64,000 nucleotides of DNA from Desulfopila sp. IMCC35008 (lineage in GTDB: Bacteria; Desulfobacterota; Desulfobulbia; Desulfobulbales; Desulfocapsaceae), in the NCBI RefSeq assembly GCF_010646885.2, contig NZ_CP050700.1, positions 966,001 to 1,030,000 on the forward strand, read 5' to 3'. A program made the position numbers and the translations under genes. The first letter of the stretch is position 1. Every line of letters starts with the position of its first letter. Positions 27,437-37,104 of the stretch are shown in pieces. The notes under the pieces were generated by a model. That model was given only the letters and a program-made list of their open reading frames with translations. It was not told the origin of the DNA and made no database searches.

Positions 27437-28411
27437 TTACTTTCGTAATAGTTTTGCTATTTCTTTAGCATAATAGGTGATGATGATATCGGCTCCGGCT
27501 CTTTTTATAGAGAGCAGGGTCTCCAGCATGACTTTTTCTTCGTCAATCCAGCCATTTGCGGCTGCAGCCTTGATCATGGCATACTCTCCGCTCACGTGAT
27601 AGGCGGCTATGGGCAGGTCGAATTCATCTTTTAACTTGCTGATGATATCGAGGTAGGCTACAGCCGGCTTCACCATCAGGATGTCAGCTCCTTCATCAAC
27701 ATCAAGTGTCGCTTCCCGCAGAGCCTCCCGACTGTTTGCTGGATCCATCTGGTAGCTTCGCCTGTCACCGAATTGGGGGGCGCAGTCTGCGGCATCCCGA
27801 AACGGACCATAGAATGCTGAGGCGTACTTTACAGCGTAGGACATGATCGGGATTGATTCAAAATTGTTCTCGTCAAGGGCCGCCCTTATTTCTGCGATTC
27901 TTCCGTCCATCATATCGGAGGGTGCAACCATGTCGACCCCGGCCTGAGCGTGTGACAGGGCTGTCTTGGCAAGAATCTCAAGGGTTGCGTCATTGTCCAC
28001 CTTCTTGTCGATCAGGCAACCGCAGTGGCCGTGATCAGTATATTCGCAAAGACAGACATCGGTAACCACCATGAGTTGTGGGTGTTTGTTTTTGAGCTCC
28101 CTGACAGCCCTCTGGATGATGCCGTCTTTTGCGTGGGCACCAGAGCCCATGCTGTCTTTTTTCTCAGGCAGGCCAAATAGAATGACAGAGTTGATGCCAA
28201 GGTCGAGGCACTCTTTTGATTCCTTGGCCAGCATGTCGACAGAGACTCTGAAAACACCAGGCATGGAGGGGATCTCTTCCCGTATCTTTTTCCCCGGCAT
28301 GACAAAGATTGGGTAGATGAATTGATCGGCTGAGAGATGTGTTTCCCTGATAAGGGAACGAAAAGATGCAGTGCTGCGCATTCTGCGTGGTCTATATTCC
28401 GGAAAAACCAT
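27437..28411 (-). CDS. hemB: Porphobilinogen synthase (5-aminolevulinate dehydratase)
   Basis: HemB condenses two 5-aminolevulinate molecules to porphobilinogen in tetrapyrrole synthesis, which feeds heme, siroheme and B12. The 324-aa length is typical. The zinc-type metal site [13 protein letters not shown] is at about residues 122-134, and the Schiff-base lysines lie in [15 protein letters not shown] (about 195-209) and [12 protein letters not shown] (about 245-256). The N-terminus [18 protein letters not shown] is standard. It is monocistronic by position and shares a terminator with the gene on its left. Confidence 0.97.
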   Translation of the reverse strand: MVFPEYRPRRMRSTASFRSLIRETHLSADQFIYPIFVMPGKKIREEIPSMPGVFRVSVDMLAKESKECLDLGINSVILFGLPEKKDSMGSGAHAKDGIIQRAVRELKNKHPQLMVVTDVCLCEYTDHGHCGCLIDKKVDNDATLEILAKTALSHAQAGVDMVAPSDMMDGRIAEIRAALDENNFESIPIMSYAVKYASAFYGPFRDAADCAPQFGDRRSYQMDPANSREALREATLDVDEGADILMVKPAVAYLDIISKLKDEFDLPIAAYHVSGEYAMIKAAAANGWIDEEKVMLETLLSIKRAGADIIITYYAKEIAKLLRK

Positions 28412-28494
28412 ATGTGCTCCTCTAAATGATACGACTGATTATTGCGCCTGGTATATACTTGAAAACATCGTCGTTGTATACCGGGTCAGGTAGG

Positions 28495-29886
28495 TTACTG
28501 TATGATATTAAGACTTTTTAGTTTTTTGTGAAGGTGGCTTCTTTCAAGGCCCACCTGTTCCGCTGTTTTAGAGATATTATTATCATTACGCAGCAGATTT
28601 TGCTGTAGGTATTCCTTTTCAAACAGTCGTTTGGCCTCTTTGAAATCGACGTTCAACATCGGATTGAGAGGTGAACCATTGTTATTGGTCATGCCACCGG
28701 ACTGGTTGAGGAACAGCCGGACCTGCTCTCCGGTAATAGTCTGTTTAGGACACATGATTGCCAGTCTTTCAATAAAGTTCCTTAGTTCACGTACGTTGCC
28801 GGGCCAGGAGTGTTCCATCATGGCTGTGAAGGCATCCTGGCTGAAATCCTTAACCTTGAGTCCCTTGCCTCCCATGCTTTCCATGATGCTCTCCACAAGG
28901 AGGGGGATGTCATCTAATCTTTCCTTTAATTGAGGAACCGTGATAGGTACCACGTTCAATCGCCAGAAGAGATCAGCCCTGAAGTTGCCATTTTCAATTT
29001 CTTCTTCCAGATTCTTGTTGGTAGCGGCGAGTACCCGTACGTTGACCTGAATTGTCTTGTGCCCACCCACCCGTTCGAATTTCTGTTCCTGCAGGATACG
29101 AAGGATCTTGGCCTGGGTCTTCAAGCTCATATCCCCAATCTCATCAAGAAAAAGGATACCGCCGTCGGCCTGGTCGAACTTTCCCTGCTTGCTTGAATGT
29201 GCACCTGTGAAAGAGCCTTTTTCATGACCGAACAGTTCCGATTCGATCAACTCTTCCGGGATCGCAGCACAATTCACCTCGATCATCGGTTTGAATTTGG
29301 AGGTAGAGAGGTTGTGGATTGCTTGAGCGACGAGTTCCTTCCCCGTACCATGGTCGCCACGGATGAGCACCCAAGCATCGGTTGGGGCTACCATCTCGAT
29401 CTGATCCATAACCGCTTGTATCGCTGGGGATGAGCCCGTGATTTTTGTGGATTTAACCGTGCTCTGTCTTAACAGACGATTCTCCCTTTCCAATTGGGAG
29501 AATCGTAAGCCGTTGCTTACTGCCAGAATGATCTTGTCATAAGAGAGTGGTTTTTCTATGAAATCAAAGGCCCCGCTGCGGGTAGCCTGGACAGCAGTTT
29601 CAATATTGCCGTGGCCGGAGATCATGATGACCGGCAAGGAAAATTTATCTTTAATGATCTCAAGTGCTTTCATCCCATCCATATTGTCGCCAAGCCAGAT
29701 GTCAAGTAGCACAAGGTCTGCCCCGTCGTCCTCAAGGTATTCCAGACCTTTTTCGGCAGATGAAACGGCGATTGCTTCAAAACCTTCATCTTCCAGGATG
29801 CCGGAGAGACTTTCCTGGATGCTTGCTTCATCATCTATAATGAGGATACGTTTGCTCATGGCTGAGAGTGCGGGGATTCCGGGCAT
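28495..29886 (-). CDS. Sigma-54-dependent response regulator, NtrX-like
   Basis: The order is receiver (about residues 13-125, phosphoacceptor D62 in LVLLDIW), AAA+ sigma-54 activation domain (Walker A GDHGTGKE at about 183; GSFTGA loop; FLDEIGDMS Walker B) and a C-terminal Fis-type helix-turn-helix (ISKTAEQVGLERSHLHKKL). It activates RNA polymerase with sigma-54. It begins seven bases after the stop of the NtrY-like kinase, so the pair forms one operon. The first ATG is at 29886 with AAAGGA upstream; an internal Met at residue 10 (MSKRILIIDDE) is an alternative. NtrYX controls nitrogen, redox or envelope functions in other bacteria; the target here is unknown. Confidence 0.93.
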   Translation of the reverse strand: MPGIPALSAMSKRILIIDDEASIQESLSGILEDEGFEAIAVSSAEKGLEYLEDDGADLVLLDIWLGDNMDGMKALEIIKDKFSLPVIMISGHGNIETAVQATRSGAFDFIEKPLSYDKIILAVSNGLRFSQLERENRLLRQSTVKSTKITGSSPAIQAVMDQIEMVAPTDAWVLIRGDHGTGKELVAQAIHNLSTSKFKPMIEVNCAAIPEELIESELFGHEKGSFTGAHSSKQGKFDQADGGILFLDEIGDMSLKTQAKILRILQEQKFERVGGHKTIQVNVRVLAATNKNLEEEIENGNFRADLFWRLNVVPITVPQLKERLDDIPLLVESIMESMGGKGLKVKDFSQDAFTAMMEHSWPGNVRELRNFIERLAIMCPKQTITGEQVRLFLNQSGGMTNNNGSPLNPMLNVDFKEAKRLFEKEYLQQNLLRNDNNISKTAEQVGLERSHLHKKLKSLNIIQ

Positions 29887-29892
29887 AGTCCT

Positions 29893-32196
29893 TTATTCTT
29901 TCTGGTATCCGGCCAATGGTAGCTCAATGGTGAATATAGAGCCATTGGGGCTGTTGTCGTTGACCCGGATATAGCCACCGTGATCTGAGATTATGGTAGA
30001 GACGATGGCCAGTCCCAGTCCGGTGCCCGTTTTTTTGGTGGAAAAATAGGGCTCAAAAAGTTTGAGCTTATTTTCCTTTGATATACCCGGTCCGGAGTCG
30101 GCAACCTTAATAAAGACACTGCCCCTTTCGTGGTCAGGTGATAGCTCAATATCTATTCTACCCCCGCCTGGTAAAACTGCAACAGCATTGTCGAGCAGGT
30201 TGATAAGGCATCTTTTGATCTGTTCGGCGTCAAAACTAAATTCCGGGATGGTGTCTGTTTCCCGACAGCTGAAGTTGATCATTTTGTGAGCTTCCTCATA
30301 GAGGACCAGTGTGTTACGTGCCAGTTTCGGTAGATCGGCTGGTGCCTTCTGGACCTTTGGCATGCGGGCAAACTGGCTGAATTCACTAACAAGTCGTTTG
30401 AGTTCATCCACCTGGTTAATGATTGTGTCGGTACACTTGTCAAAGACTGAATCTTCTTCGGCCAGAATTTCGGGGTAACGGCGTCTGAGCCGTTGGGCTG
30501 AGAGTTGAATAGGTGTGAGCGGATTTTTGATCTCATGGGCAATACGTCGTGCGACTTCGCGCCATGCTGCCATACGTTGCATTTTTTCCAGCTTGGTCAG
30601 GTTGTCGAAAACGAGAACATGTCCAAGTGGTATTCCTTCATCGTCTTCCAGCCTGTTAAAGTGAATCAGTAATGAAAAGGTCTTTCCGAGTACATTTATT
30701 TTCAGGTGCTGCTCTACCGATTTCTTGCCTGTGATAGTCAGTTCATCAATAAAACCTGTGATAAGTGAGGATTGATCCTCAGGAAGCACTTCGCTAAATC
30801 TCTTGCCGATGAAAAAATTCTTATCGATATTGAGGAGCTGTTCGGCAAAACGGTTGAAGGTGGTTATTCGTGACTGTTCGTCTATGGAAATGACACCGGC
30901 CGATACATTTTGCAGGATTATCTCAATATACCTGCGTCGCTGCTCGGATTCCTGAGAACTCTCTTTGAGGGCGATATGGGTATCGGCCAGCTGTTTGTTG
31001 GAGTTGTTAAGGTTGGTTGTCATTTGGTTAAACGAGTTAACCAAAATGCCGATTTCATCATCCGCATCGCTTTCCATCTTGAATTCAAGGTCACCGTCGG
31101 CGACCCTCCTGGTCGCGTTGACCAGTTTTTCCAATGGTTTGGTGATGCCACGTGAAATATAAATGCCGAACCATATGGCGGCGAAAATAATAAGCAGGGT
31201 AACGATGAGAAGCAGGATAATGAGCCAGAACTTGAAGGGATCCTTGAAATGCTTGAGTTGCCGGTATCCCTCAATACCTTTTGAGATGAGGGTCATGCGG
31301 CTGAGTTGTTCGTTTCGGACAAGTAGCGAAGTGACCAGGATGGCGCTGATCGGATTTTCCTGGCCAATGTTGATGGCAGCGACACTGCGTACGAGATCCC
31401 CTTGTGGGGTTTCCTGGATAAGCGTATCCTGCACCTGTAGTTTTTTCACCTTCAGTAAGAGGTCGACCGGGATTTTTGGTAGCAGGATATGCTTGGTGGT
31501 TGGACTGCGGACTGCAATTTCAAGGTTATTGTCGTCCGTAACCATGGTGATTGAGTCAGGTCCGTTGATGGTATTAAACGCCAGGATATTGTCCAGGGTC
31601 CGGTTAATTGCATCAATAGTGTAGTCTTGCAGTTCGAGGCCTTCCAGCCTGGCGGCGATGCCCTCGTTCATCCGGTCAGCCCGGTCGGATGCATCATGCA
31701 GGATAGATTGAGCGAGTTCAAGGGATTCCTGCAGTGAGTCCTCAATATTGGAGTTGAACCAGTATTCGATACTTGTCGAGACGAACTGCAGGGCAACAAA
31801 AAAGAGCAGGATCGTCGGTATCAGCGTGAGTGAGAGGAAAGAACCGATAAGCTTTGTCTTCAGGCCTGAACCCGATTTGTTGATTCTGCGTTCAAACAAG
31901 AGTTCTGCCAGGCTTCTGAGTACCAGGAAAAGGACAAAAAGGATGATCAGTACATTGATGTTGATCAAACCGAAAATGAGTATGTTGGAACTGATGGGCA
32001 GCGAGGAGTCTGTTTGAAACAGATGGCTCTGAAACCAGACAAAGAGGGGGATCAACCCCAGACAGATCAATATGGCCCAGCGCACAAGCCGTCGCTTCTG
32101 CAGCAACTGGTCTCGTGTATAGCGGCGGTTGGTGTCGTATGACTTGGGCAGGTTTGGTGTGTTTTCCTGCAGCTTTGATTGCGGCTCGGTTTTCAA
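29893..32196 (-). CDS. NtrY-like sensor histidine kinase
   Basis: The 767-aa protein starts with several membrane segments (about residues 35-55, 70-95 and 120-145), a periplasmic region, another membrane segment near 325-350, a HAMP domain (SRGITKPLEKLVNATRRVADGDLEF, about 350-400), a PAS domain (about 430-540) and the kinase core with the phosphorylated His in RRIAHEIKNPLTP. The ATP-binding region has NLLDNAVAVLPGGG and FSTKKTGTGLGLAIV. It is the cognate kinase of the downstream sigma-54 regulator. The DUF4390 gene lies just upstream in the same orientation, an arrangement seen in several proteobacterial lineages. Confidence 0.93.
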   Translation of the reverse strand: MKTEPQSKLQENTPNLPKSYDTNRRYTRDQLLQKRRLVRWAILICLGLIPLFVWFQSHLFQTDSSLPISSNILIFGLININVLIILFVLFLVLRSLAELLFERRINKSGSGLKTKLIGSFLSLTLIPTILLFFVALQFVSTSIEYWFNSNIEDSLQESLELAQSILHDASDRADRMNEGIAARLEGLELQDYTIDAINRTLDNILAFNTINGPDSITMVTDDNNLEIAVRSPTTKHILLPKIPVDLLLKVKKLQVQDTLIQETPQGDLVRSVAAINIGQENPISAILVTSLLVRNEQLSRMTLISKGIEGYRQLKHFKDPFKFWLIILLLIVTLLIIFAAIWFGIYISRGITKPLEKLVNATRRVADGDLEFKMESDADDEIGILVNSFNQMTTNLNNSNKQLADTHIALKESSQESEQRRRYIEIILQNVSAGVISIDEQSRITTFNRFAEQLLNIDKNFFIGKRFSEVLPEDQSSLITGFIDELTITGKKSVEQHLKINVLGKTFSLLIHFNRLEDDEGIPLGHVLVFDNLTKLEKMQRMAAWREVARRIAHEIKNPLTPIQLSAQRLRRRYPEILAEEDSVFDKCTDTIINQVDELKRLVSEFSQFARMPKVQKAPADLPKLARNTLVLYEEAHKMINFSCRETDTIPEFSFDAEQIKRCLINLLDNAVAVLPGGGRIDIELSPDHERGSVFIKVADSGPGISKENKLKLFEPYFSTKKTGTGLGLAIVSTIISDHGGYIRVNDNSPNGSIFTIELPLAGYQKE

Positions 32197-32204
32197 GTCT
32201 CTTG

Positions 32205-32771
32205 TCAGTAGTTGAATTCCAGTACTTGCCAGTCCGTTTCATTATCCCATGGTGAGATAAAGGGAAGAACTTTGTGAATCCCCATGGGGAGAGTTTTTTC
32301 AAAGAGGTGGCCACGGATTCGTAAACGATAGCGGCTGCCTGGAACCAGCTTTTCCAACTGCAGCAATTTCAGGCCATTTATTTCATTCATAACCATCTTG
32401 GCTTCGTCCAGAGTCCTTGCCTGCTGCGTTTTTGCATTGGCCTCTTCGAGCAGAATCTCATAACTCTCCTTTAAGGTGTCGTAGGTAAGGGTATGGGCAA
32501 AATCCAGGAGAACCACCGGCTCGTCAACCTGATCAAGGTACAATTCCACCTGAAAATTGAAACGAATGGGTAGCCCGCTTTTGGCAGCGGAGATCATTTC
32601 GTCGGTAAATGTGGAGTTGACGACTCCGAACAGAATGAGATGAGTCTCAGAAGTTGTTACAATTAAATCCCTGAAAGGCTTTTTCTCCTTATCTTCTCCT
32701 GACAGGCTGTAGCCTGCTGTCAGAAAGGCAAGGAGAAGACAGGAAAGGAGCGGGATGAGCTTTTTATACAT
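32205..32771 (-). CDS. DUF4390 secreted protein
   Basis: The 188-aa protein has a signal peptide (about residues 1-24) and matches DUF4390: an early RDLIVTTSETHLILFGVVNSTFT strand set, a GLPIRFNFQVELY block and a C-terminal DWQVLEFNY. DUF4390 proteins commonly precede ntrY-type kinases, and the nine-base gap to the kinase start supports cotranscription. A periplasmic role, perhaps in sensing for the kinase, is inferred from context. The biochemical function is unknown. Confidence 0.88.
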   Translation of the reverse strand: MYKKLIPLLSCLLLAFLTAGYSLSGEDKEKKPFRDLIVTTSETHLILFGVVNSTFTDEMISAAKSGLPIRFNFQVELYLDQVDEPVVLLDFAHTLTYDTLKESYEILLEEANAKTQQARTLDEAKMVMNEINGLKLLQLEKLVPGSRYRLRIRGHLFEKTLPMGIHKVLPFISPWDNETDWQVLEFNY

Positions 32772-33137
32772 TATTTAGAGAGAATCGGGTTGGACATATG
32801 TTTTTTTTATTATGATTTCGCAGCTGAGTTGTTTACAGGAACGCTTATTGATAAAGTTTGAAACCGAAAATAATTTACTTGATAAAGGCTTTGATGTCTA
32901 TCTGTTGTTCATTAATCCTTGGGAAAAACAGTGAAAATAAATGGCTGTGGAAGAGGCGAAACTACTTGACGTTACGATGAAAACAAGGTATTTGTGTGCA
33001 TATGTCTATATGTCTGCGGCAGGGCCAGGAGGGAGCATTTGCATTTTTTACCTGCGGGCGGTATAAATATCAACCACCACAAATGACGAGTTGTGCAAGG
33101 TGTGCGCTCGATTGTATTTTAATTGATTGAAATAGTT
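32772..33137. other. Divergent promoter region
   Basis: This 366-bp region between the divergent DUF4390 and DUF134 genes is AT-rich with runs such as TTTTTTT at about 32801. No ORF, repeat or clear operator was recognised. It should hold promoters for both sides. Confidence 0.5.
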
Positions 33138-33425
33138 ATGTCACCACGACCTAAAAAGACCCGAAAATGTGAAACAAGTTTTATCGGGCATGCCTATAAA
33201 CCGACCGGAACACCTTTGTCGGAACTCAAACAGATTGAATTACATCGTGATGAGCTCGAGGCGCTTCGTCTATGTGACGGGGATGGTTTGACCCAGGAGG
33301 AGGCCGGAGTGCGCATGGGGGTGTCCCGGGGGACGATCCAGCGTATCCTGACCGTCGCCCGTAAAAAGACTGCACGTTCCCTGGCTGAGGGCTATGCCAT
33401 CATCTTTGTGGATGATGAAATGTAG
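33138..33425 (+). CDS. DUF134 DNA-binding protein
   Basis: From the ATG at 33138 the product is 95 aa and follows DUF134: MSPRPKKTRK start, FKP-like Y-K-P-x-G segment, an ELEALRLCDGDGLTQEEAG linker and a helix-turn-helix MGVSRGTIQRILTVARKKTA. The family is found in anaerobic bacteria and archaea and often sits near dinitrogenase-cofactor-type (NifX/NafY) proteins; none is adjacent here. No ribosome-binding site is evident. The gene is convergent with prfC. Confidence 0.9.
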   Translation: MSPRPKKTRKCETSFIGHAYKPTGTPLSELKQIELHRDELEALRLCDGDGLTQEEAGVRMGVSRGTIQRILTVARKKTARSLAEGYAIIFVDDEM

Positions 33426-33467
33426 CCATTAGAAAGGTCGGTCGGGAAGAAGGTGATGACGCTCTGC

Positions 33468-35054
33468 TCAGATGTTTTCCCGCGTTTTCATGAACTCGAT
33501 ATCCGGCCACTTCTCCATGTGGAAGTTCAGCATCCACTCGCTTGGGGCCAGAAAGGTGAGGAATCCCTCGGAATCGGTAGCCAGTGCATCCTGATTCTTC
33601 CTTTCAAAATCCGCCAGCATCTTTTTATCAGCACACTGGACCCAGCGTGCAGCCTGGTAGTTTACCGGTTCATAGATGGCATCTACACCATATTCGTTTT
33701 TCAGGCGAGCCATGGTGACCTCAAACTGTAATACACCAACGGCCCCCATAACATAATCCGCACCTATCTTGGGTCTGAAGACCTGGATGGCACCTTCTTC
33801 AGCCAGCTGGATCAGCCCTTTCTGGAGCTGTTTCATCTTTAACGGGTTTTTAAGCAGCACGCGCTTGAAGTGTTCTGGTGCAAAGTTCGGTATTCCCGTG
33901 AACTTGAGTTCTTCCTTAATTGTGAAAGTGTCCCCAATCTTTATGGTACCGTGATTGTGCAGGCCGATGATGTCGCCGGGGTAGGCTTCTTCCACATTGG
34001 CTCTCTCCTGAGCCATGAAGATGGTTGCATTGGCAAGAGTGATGTCCTTACCTATACGATGATGTCTGACCTTCATCCCGCGGGTGAATTTTCCCGAACA
34101 GATCCGGCAGAAGGCGATTCGGTCCCTGTGGGCCGGGTTCATGTTGGCCTGGATTTTAAAAACAAATCCGCTAAAGTCGGGTTCGGTTGGTTCGACATTT
34201 CTGGTTGCAGCCGCCCGGGCGGTTGGTGCCGGAGCCATCTCCACAAAACTATCGAGCATTTCCTGCACTCCGAAATTATTTATAGCACTGCCGAAGAACA
34301 CAGGTGTTTGTCCAGCGCTCAGATAGTGCTCAAGCTCAAAAGGATTGGCGGCTCCTTCAAGTAACTCGATGTCCTCACGCAGTTCATCCGCCTGGACACC
34401 AAGTAGTTCGTCGAGCTGTGGATCGTCAAGGTCTTCGATTGTGATACCCTCACCCATTCTGGTTTCCTGGCCAGGAGTGAATAAGTGGAGCTGTTTACGA
34501 TACAGGTTGTAGACTCCTTTAAAACTCTTCCCCATGCCAATAGGCCAGGAGAGTGGAGTGCATTCCACCTGGAGCTTTTCTTCTATCTCCGCCATGAGGT
34601 CGAGTGGAGAGAGGCCCTCTCGGTCAAGCTTGTTAATGAAGGTGATGATCGGCGTGTTGCGCATCCTGCACACTTCCATCAACTTTTCAGTCTGGGCTTC
34701 GACACCTTTAGCACTGTCGATCACCATAATGGCAGAATCCACTGCCGTGAGCACTCGGTACGTATCTTCGGAAAAGTCCTGGTGGCCAGGCGTGTCCAGG
34801 AGGTTGATGTCGTAATCCCGATACTGGAATTTCATGACCGAGGTGGTGACTGAAATGCCGCGCTCCTGCTCAATGGCCATCCAGTCACTGGTGGCATGGC
34901 GTTCGGCTTTCCGTGATTTGACGGCACCGGCCATGTTGATGGCACCGCCGAATAACAGCAGTTTTTCGGTCAGTGTCGTTTTACCAGCATCCGGGTGGCT
35001 GATGATACCGAAGGTCCGGCGTCGGGTAACTTCTTTTTCTAGTTGCTTTGTCAT
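33468..35054 (-). CDS. prfC: Peptide chain release factor 3
   Basis: RF3 is the GTPase that removes RF1/RF2 from ribosomes after peptide release. The 528-aa length is standard. GTPase motifs are all present: [18 protein letters not shown] (P-loop, about residues 15-32), the T-containing switch I, DTPGHQDF (about 87-94) and NKLD (about 141-144). Domains II and III follow, with the family-typical [19 protein letters not shown] and LQFEV segments. It is convergent with the DUF134 gene and divergent from rfbB. Confidence 0.97.
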   Translation of the reverse strand: MTKQLEKEVTRRRTFGIISHPDAGKTTLTEKLLLFGGAINMAGAVKSRKAERHATSDWMAIEQERGISVTTSVMKFQYRDYDINLLDTPGHQDFSEDTYRVLTAVDSAIMVIDSAKGVEAQTEKLMEVCRMRNTPIITFINKLDREGLSPLDLMAEIEEKLQVECTPLSWPIGMGKSFKGVYNLYRKQLHLFTPGQETRMGEGITIEDLDDPQLDELLGVQADELREDIELLEGAANPFELEHYLSAGQTPVFFGSAINNFGVQEMLDSFVEMAPAPTARAAATRNVEPTEPDFSGFVFKIQANMNPAHRDRIAFCRICSGKFTRGMKVRHHRIGKDITLANATIFMAQERANVEEAYPGDIIGLHNHGTIKIGDTFTIKEELKFTGIPNFAPEHFKRVLLKNPLKMKQLQKGLIQLAEEGAIQVFRPKIGADYVMGAVGVLQFEVTMARLKNEYGVDAIYEPVNYQAARWVQCADKKMLADFERKNQDALATDSEGFLTFLAPSEWMLNFHMEKWPDIEFMKTRENI

Positions 35055-35171
35055 GACAGTATCAGAAATAAACTTCTTTAAATATTCGCTTCGACCTATT
35101 ATAAGAACAGGCTGAAAAAATGCAGAAGAATAGGCTCTTTTTCCAGGAATGCAAACGAAAAACTACACTTC

Positions 35172-36242
35172 ATGAAAAATTTACGTACACTACTTGTTAC
35201 CGGCGGATGCGGATTTATCGGTGCGAACTTCGTTAGACTACTGTTAAAACAGTATCCGGAATACCGTGTTATCAATATCGATAAACTTACTTATGCAGGT
35301 AATCTCCGTAACCTTGATGGTATCGAGGAAGGAGAGCGGTATCGTTTTGTGAAAGCGGATATCTGCGACAGCGAAACAATTGAAAGAATATTTTCCGAAG
35401 AGCTGGTGGATACGGTCGTTCATTTTGCCGCAGAGTCCCACGTAGACAGGTCGATTACGGGGCCTGCTGCATTTATCCAGACCAATATCATTGGGACTTT
35501 CACGCTACTTGAAGCGGCCAGGAAAAGCTGGCTGACTGGCGACTGGAAGGGGGCTGAACCGTGTTTCCTTCATGTTTCCACCGATGAAGTGTATGGTTCA
35601 CTCGGTGAAACAGGTTTGTTTTCCGAGACCACACCTTTTGATCCTCGCTCTCCCTATTCTGCTTCCAAGGCATCGTCCGACCATCTGGCCAGTGCTTATT
35701 TTCATACCTATGGGTTGCCGGTCAGGATAACAAATTGTTCCAATAATTATGGGCCTTACCAGTTTCCCGAAAAGCTGATACCGCTGATTTTTAACAACTC
35801 GATGAAAGCTAAAAGCCTTCCCGTATACGGGGATGGTAAAAATGTCCGGGACTGGCTATTTGTGCTTGATCACTGTGAGGCAATACTCGAGGTTGTGAGG
35901 AAAGGTAAAAACGGTGAGTGTTATAATATTGGCGGTAATAACGAGAAGCAGAATATTGAGGTTGTGACCTTGATTTGCGATATCATCGATAAGAAGCTTG
36001 GTCTGCCTGAGTCGGGTGAACCAAGGCGCTCACTCATCACCTTTGTAAAAGACAGACTGGGACATGATCGCAGGTATGCCATAGATGCTTCAAAAATCAA
36101 GAACCAAATCGGTTGGCAGCCGAAAGTACAATTCGCAGAAGGCATTGAGAAGACGGTGGACTGGTATCTTGCGAACCAGCAGTGGGTGAATGAAATAGTC
36201 GACGGCAGTTATCAGGACTATTACCAGAAGATGTATCAATAA
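35172..36242 (+). CDS. rfbB: dTDP-glucose 4,6-dehydratase
   Basis: RfbB makes dTDP-4-keto-6-deoxyglucose, an early step toward dTDP-L-rhamnose for LPS or other glycans. The 356-aa protein is an extended short-chain dehydrogenase: GGCGFIGANF NAD motif (residues 11-20), HFAAESHVDRS (about 83-93), the STDEVYG segment and the catalytic Y-x3-K in YSASKASSDH (about 163-172). The C-terminal sugar-binding segment includes VRDWLFVLDHC. rfbC follows 73 bp later; rfbA and rfbD are not in the window. Confidence 0.95.
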   Translation: MKNLRTLLVTGGCGFIGANFVRLLLKQYPEYRVINIDKLTYAGNLRNLDGIEEGERYRFVKADICDSETIERIFSEELVDTVVHFAAESHVDRSITGPAAFIQTNIIGTFTLLEAARKSWLTGDWKGAEPCFLHVSTDEVYGSLGETGLFSETTPFDPRSPYSASKASSDHLASAYFHTYGLPVRITNCSNNYGPYQFPEKLIPLIFNNSMKAKSLPVYGDGKNVRDWLFVLDHCEAILEVVRKGKNGECYNIGGNNEKQNIEVVTLICDIIDKKLGLPESGEPRRSLITFVKDRLGHDRRYAIDASKIKNQIGWQPKVQFAEGIEKTVDWYLANQQWVNEIVDGSYQDYYQKMYQ

Positions 36243-36315
36243 GTTTTTTCCTGTCCGTTACCAGACTAGAGGTAGCTTGGACAGGAAAGGAAGTTAAGAG
36301 GAAAGTGAGTAGTAG

Positions 36316-36861
36316 ATGAATGTAATACGAACGGTTATTGAAGATGTGTTGATTATCGAGCCGCAGGTGTTTGGTGATGATCGGGGTTTTTTCCTTGAAA
36401 GCTATAATGAGAAGCGATGGAGGGAAGAGACCGGGCTTACGAAGCCCTTCGTGCAGGATAATCACTCAAGATCTGTAAGAGGGGTTCTGCGCGGTATTCA
36501 TTACCAGATAAAACAGCCTCAGGGGAAACTGGTGCGGGTTGTTTCCGGTGAGGTATTTGATGTTGCGGTCGACCTCAGGAAAAACTCGAAGACTTTTGGA
36601 CAATGGGTCAGTGTGCTGTTAACTGCTGAAAATAAAAAGCAGCTTTGGATTCCGGAAGGCTTCGGTCACGGTTTCCTGGTGGTGTCTGAACACGCCGATT
36701 TTCTCTATAAAACAACCGATTACTATTCTCCGGAAAATGAGAGATGTATTGTCTGGAATGATGCCCAGTTGAATATCGACTGGCCACAGGATATTGAACC
36801 ACAGCTCTCAGCTAAAGATAGCAAAGGCGTACGTTTCGCTGATGCGGATGTTTTCGAATAA
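36316..36861 (+). CDS. rfbC: dTDP-4-dehydrorhamnose 3,5-epimerase
   Basis: RfbC epimerises the product of RfbB at C3 and C5. The 181-aa length is typical. The cupin core shows GDDRGFFLESYNEKRW near the start, RGVLRGIHYQIKQPQGKLVRV with the catalytic His in HYQ (about residue 62), and the GFGHGFLVVSEHADFLYKTTDYY segment. GAGGAAAG lies about 15 bases upstream. It probably shares a transcript with rfbB. Confidence 0.95.
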   Translation: MNVIRTVIEDVLIIEPQVFGDDRGFFLESYNEKRWREETGLTKPFVQDNHSRSVRGVLRGIHYQIKQPQGKLVRVVSGEVFDVAVDLRKNSKTFGQWVSVLLTAENKKQLWIPEGFGHGFLVVSEHADFLYKTTDYYSPENERCIVWNDAQLNIDWPQDIEPQLSAKDSKGVRFADADVFE

Positions 36862-37104
36862 TTGAAGTTTAAGCCGGGCCAAAACAGGGATATATTTTAC
36901 CCTATCCAGGTAATCGATCATTTTCTGTGGTATTTTCTTACCGGTTTCAGTACACTCTGCACTTGATCCGGTTATAATCGGTATTTGTTCCGGTTCTTCC
37001 CATATTCCCCCACCGTAACGTCAGTACCTCGTTGTTTTTCGACAGGAAAACAGTATATGTATGCAGGAATTGCTGCATACGAAAACAAGTTTGTCCGGTG
37101 AAAT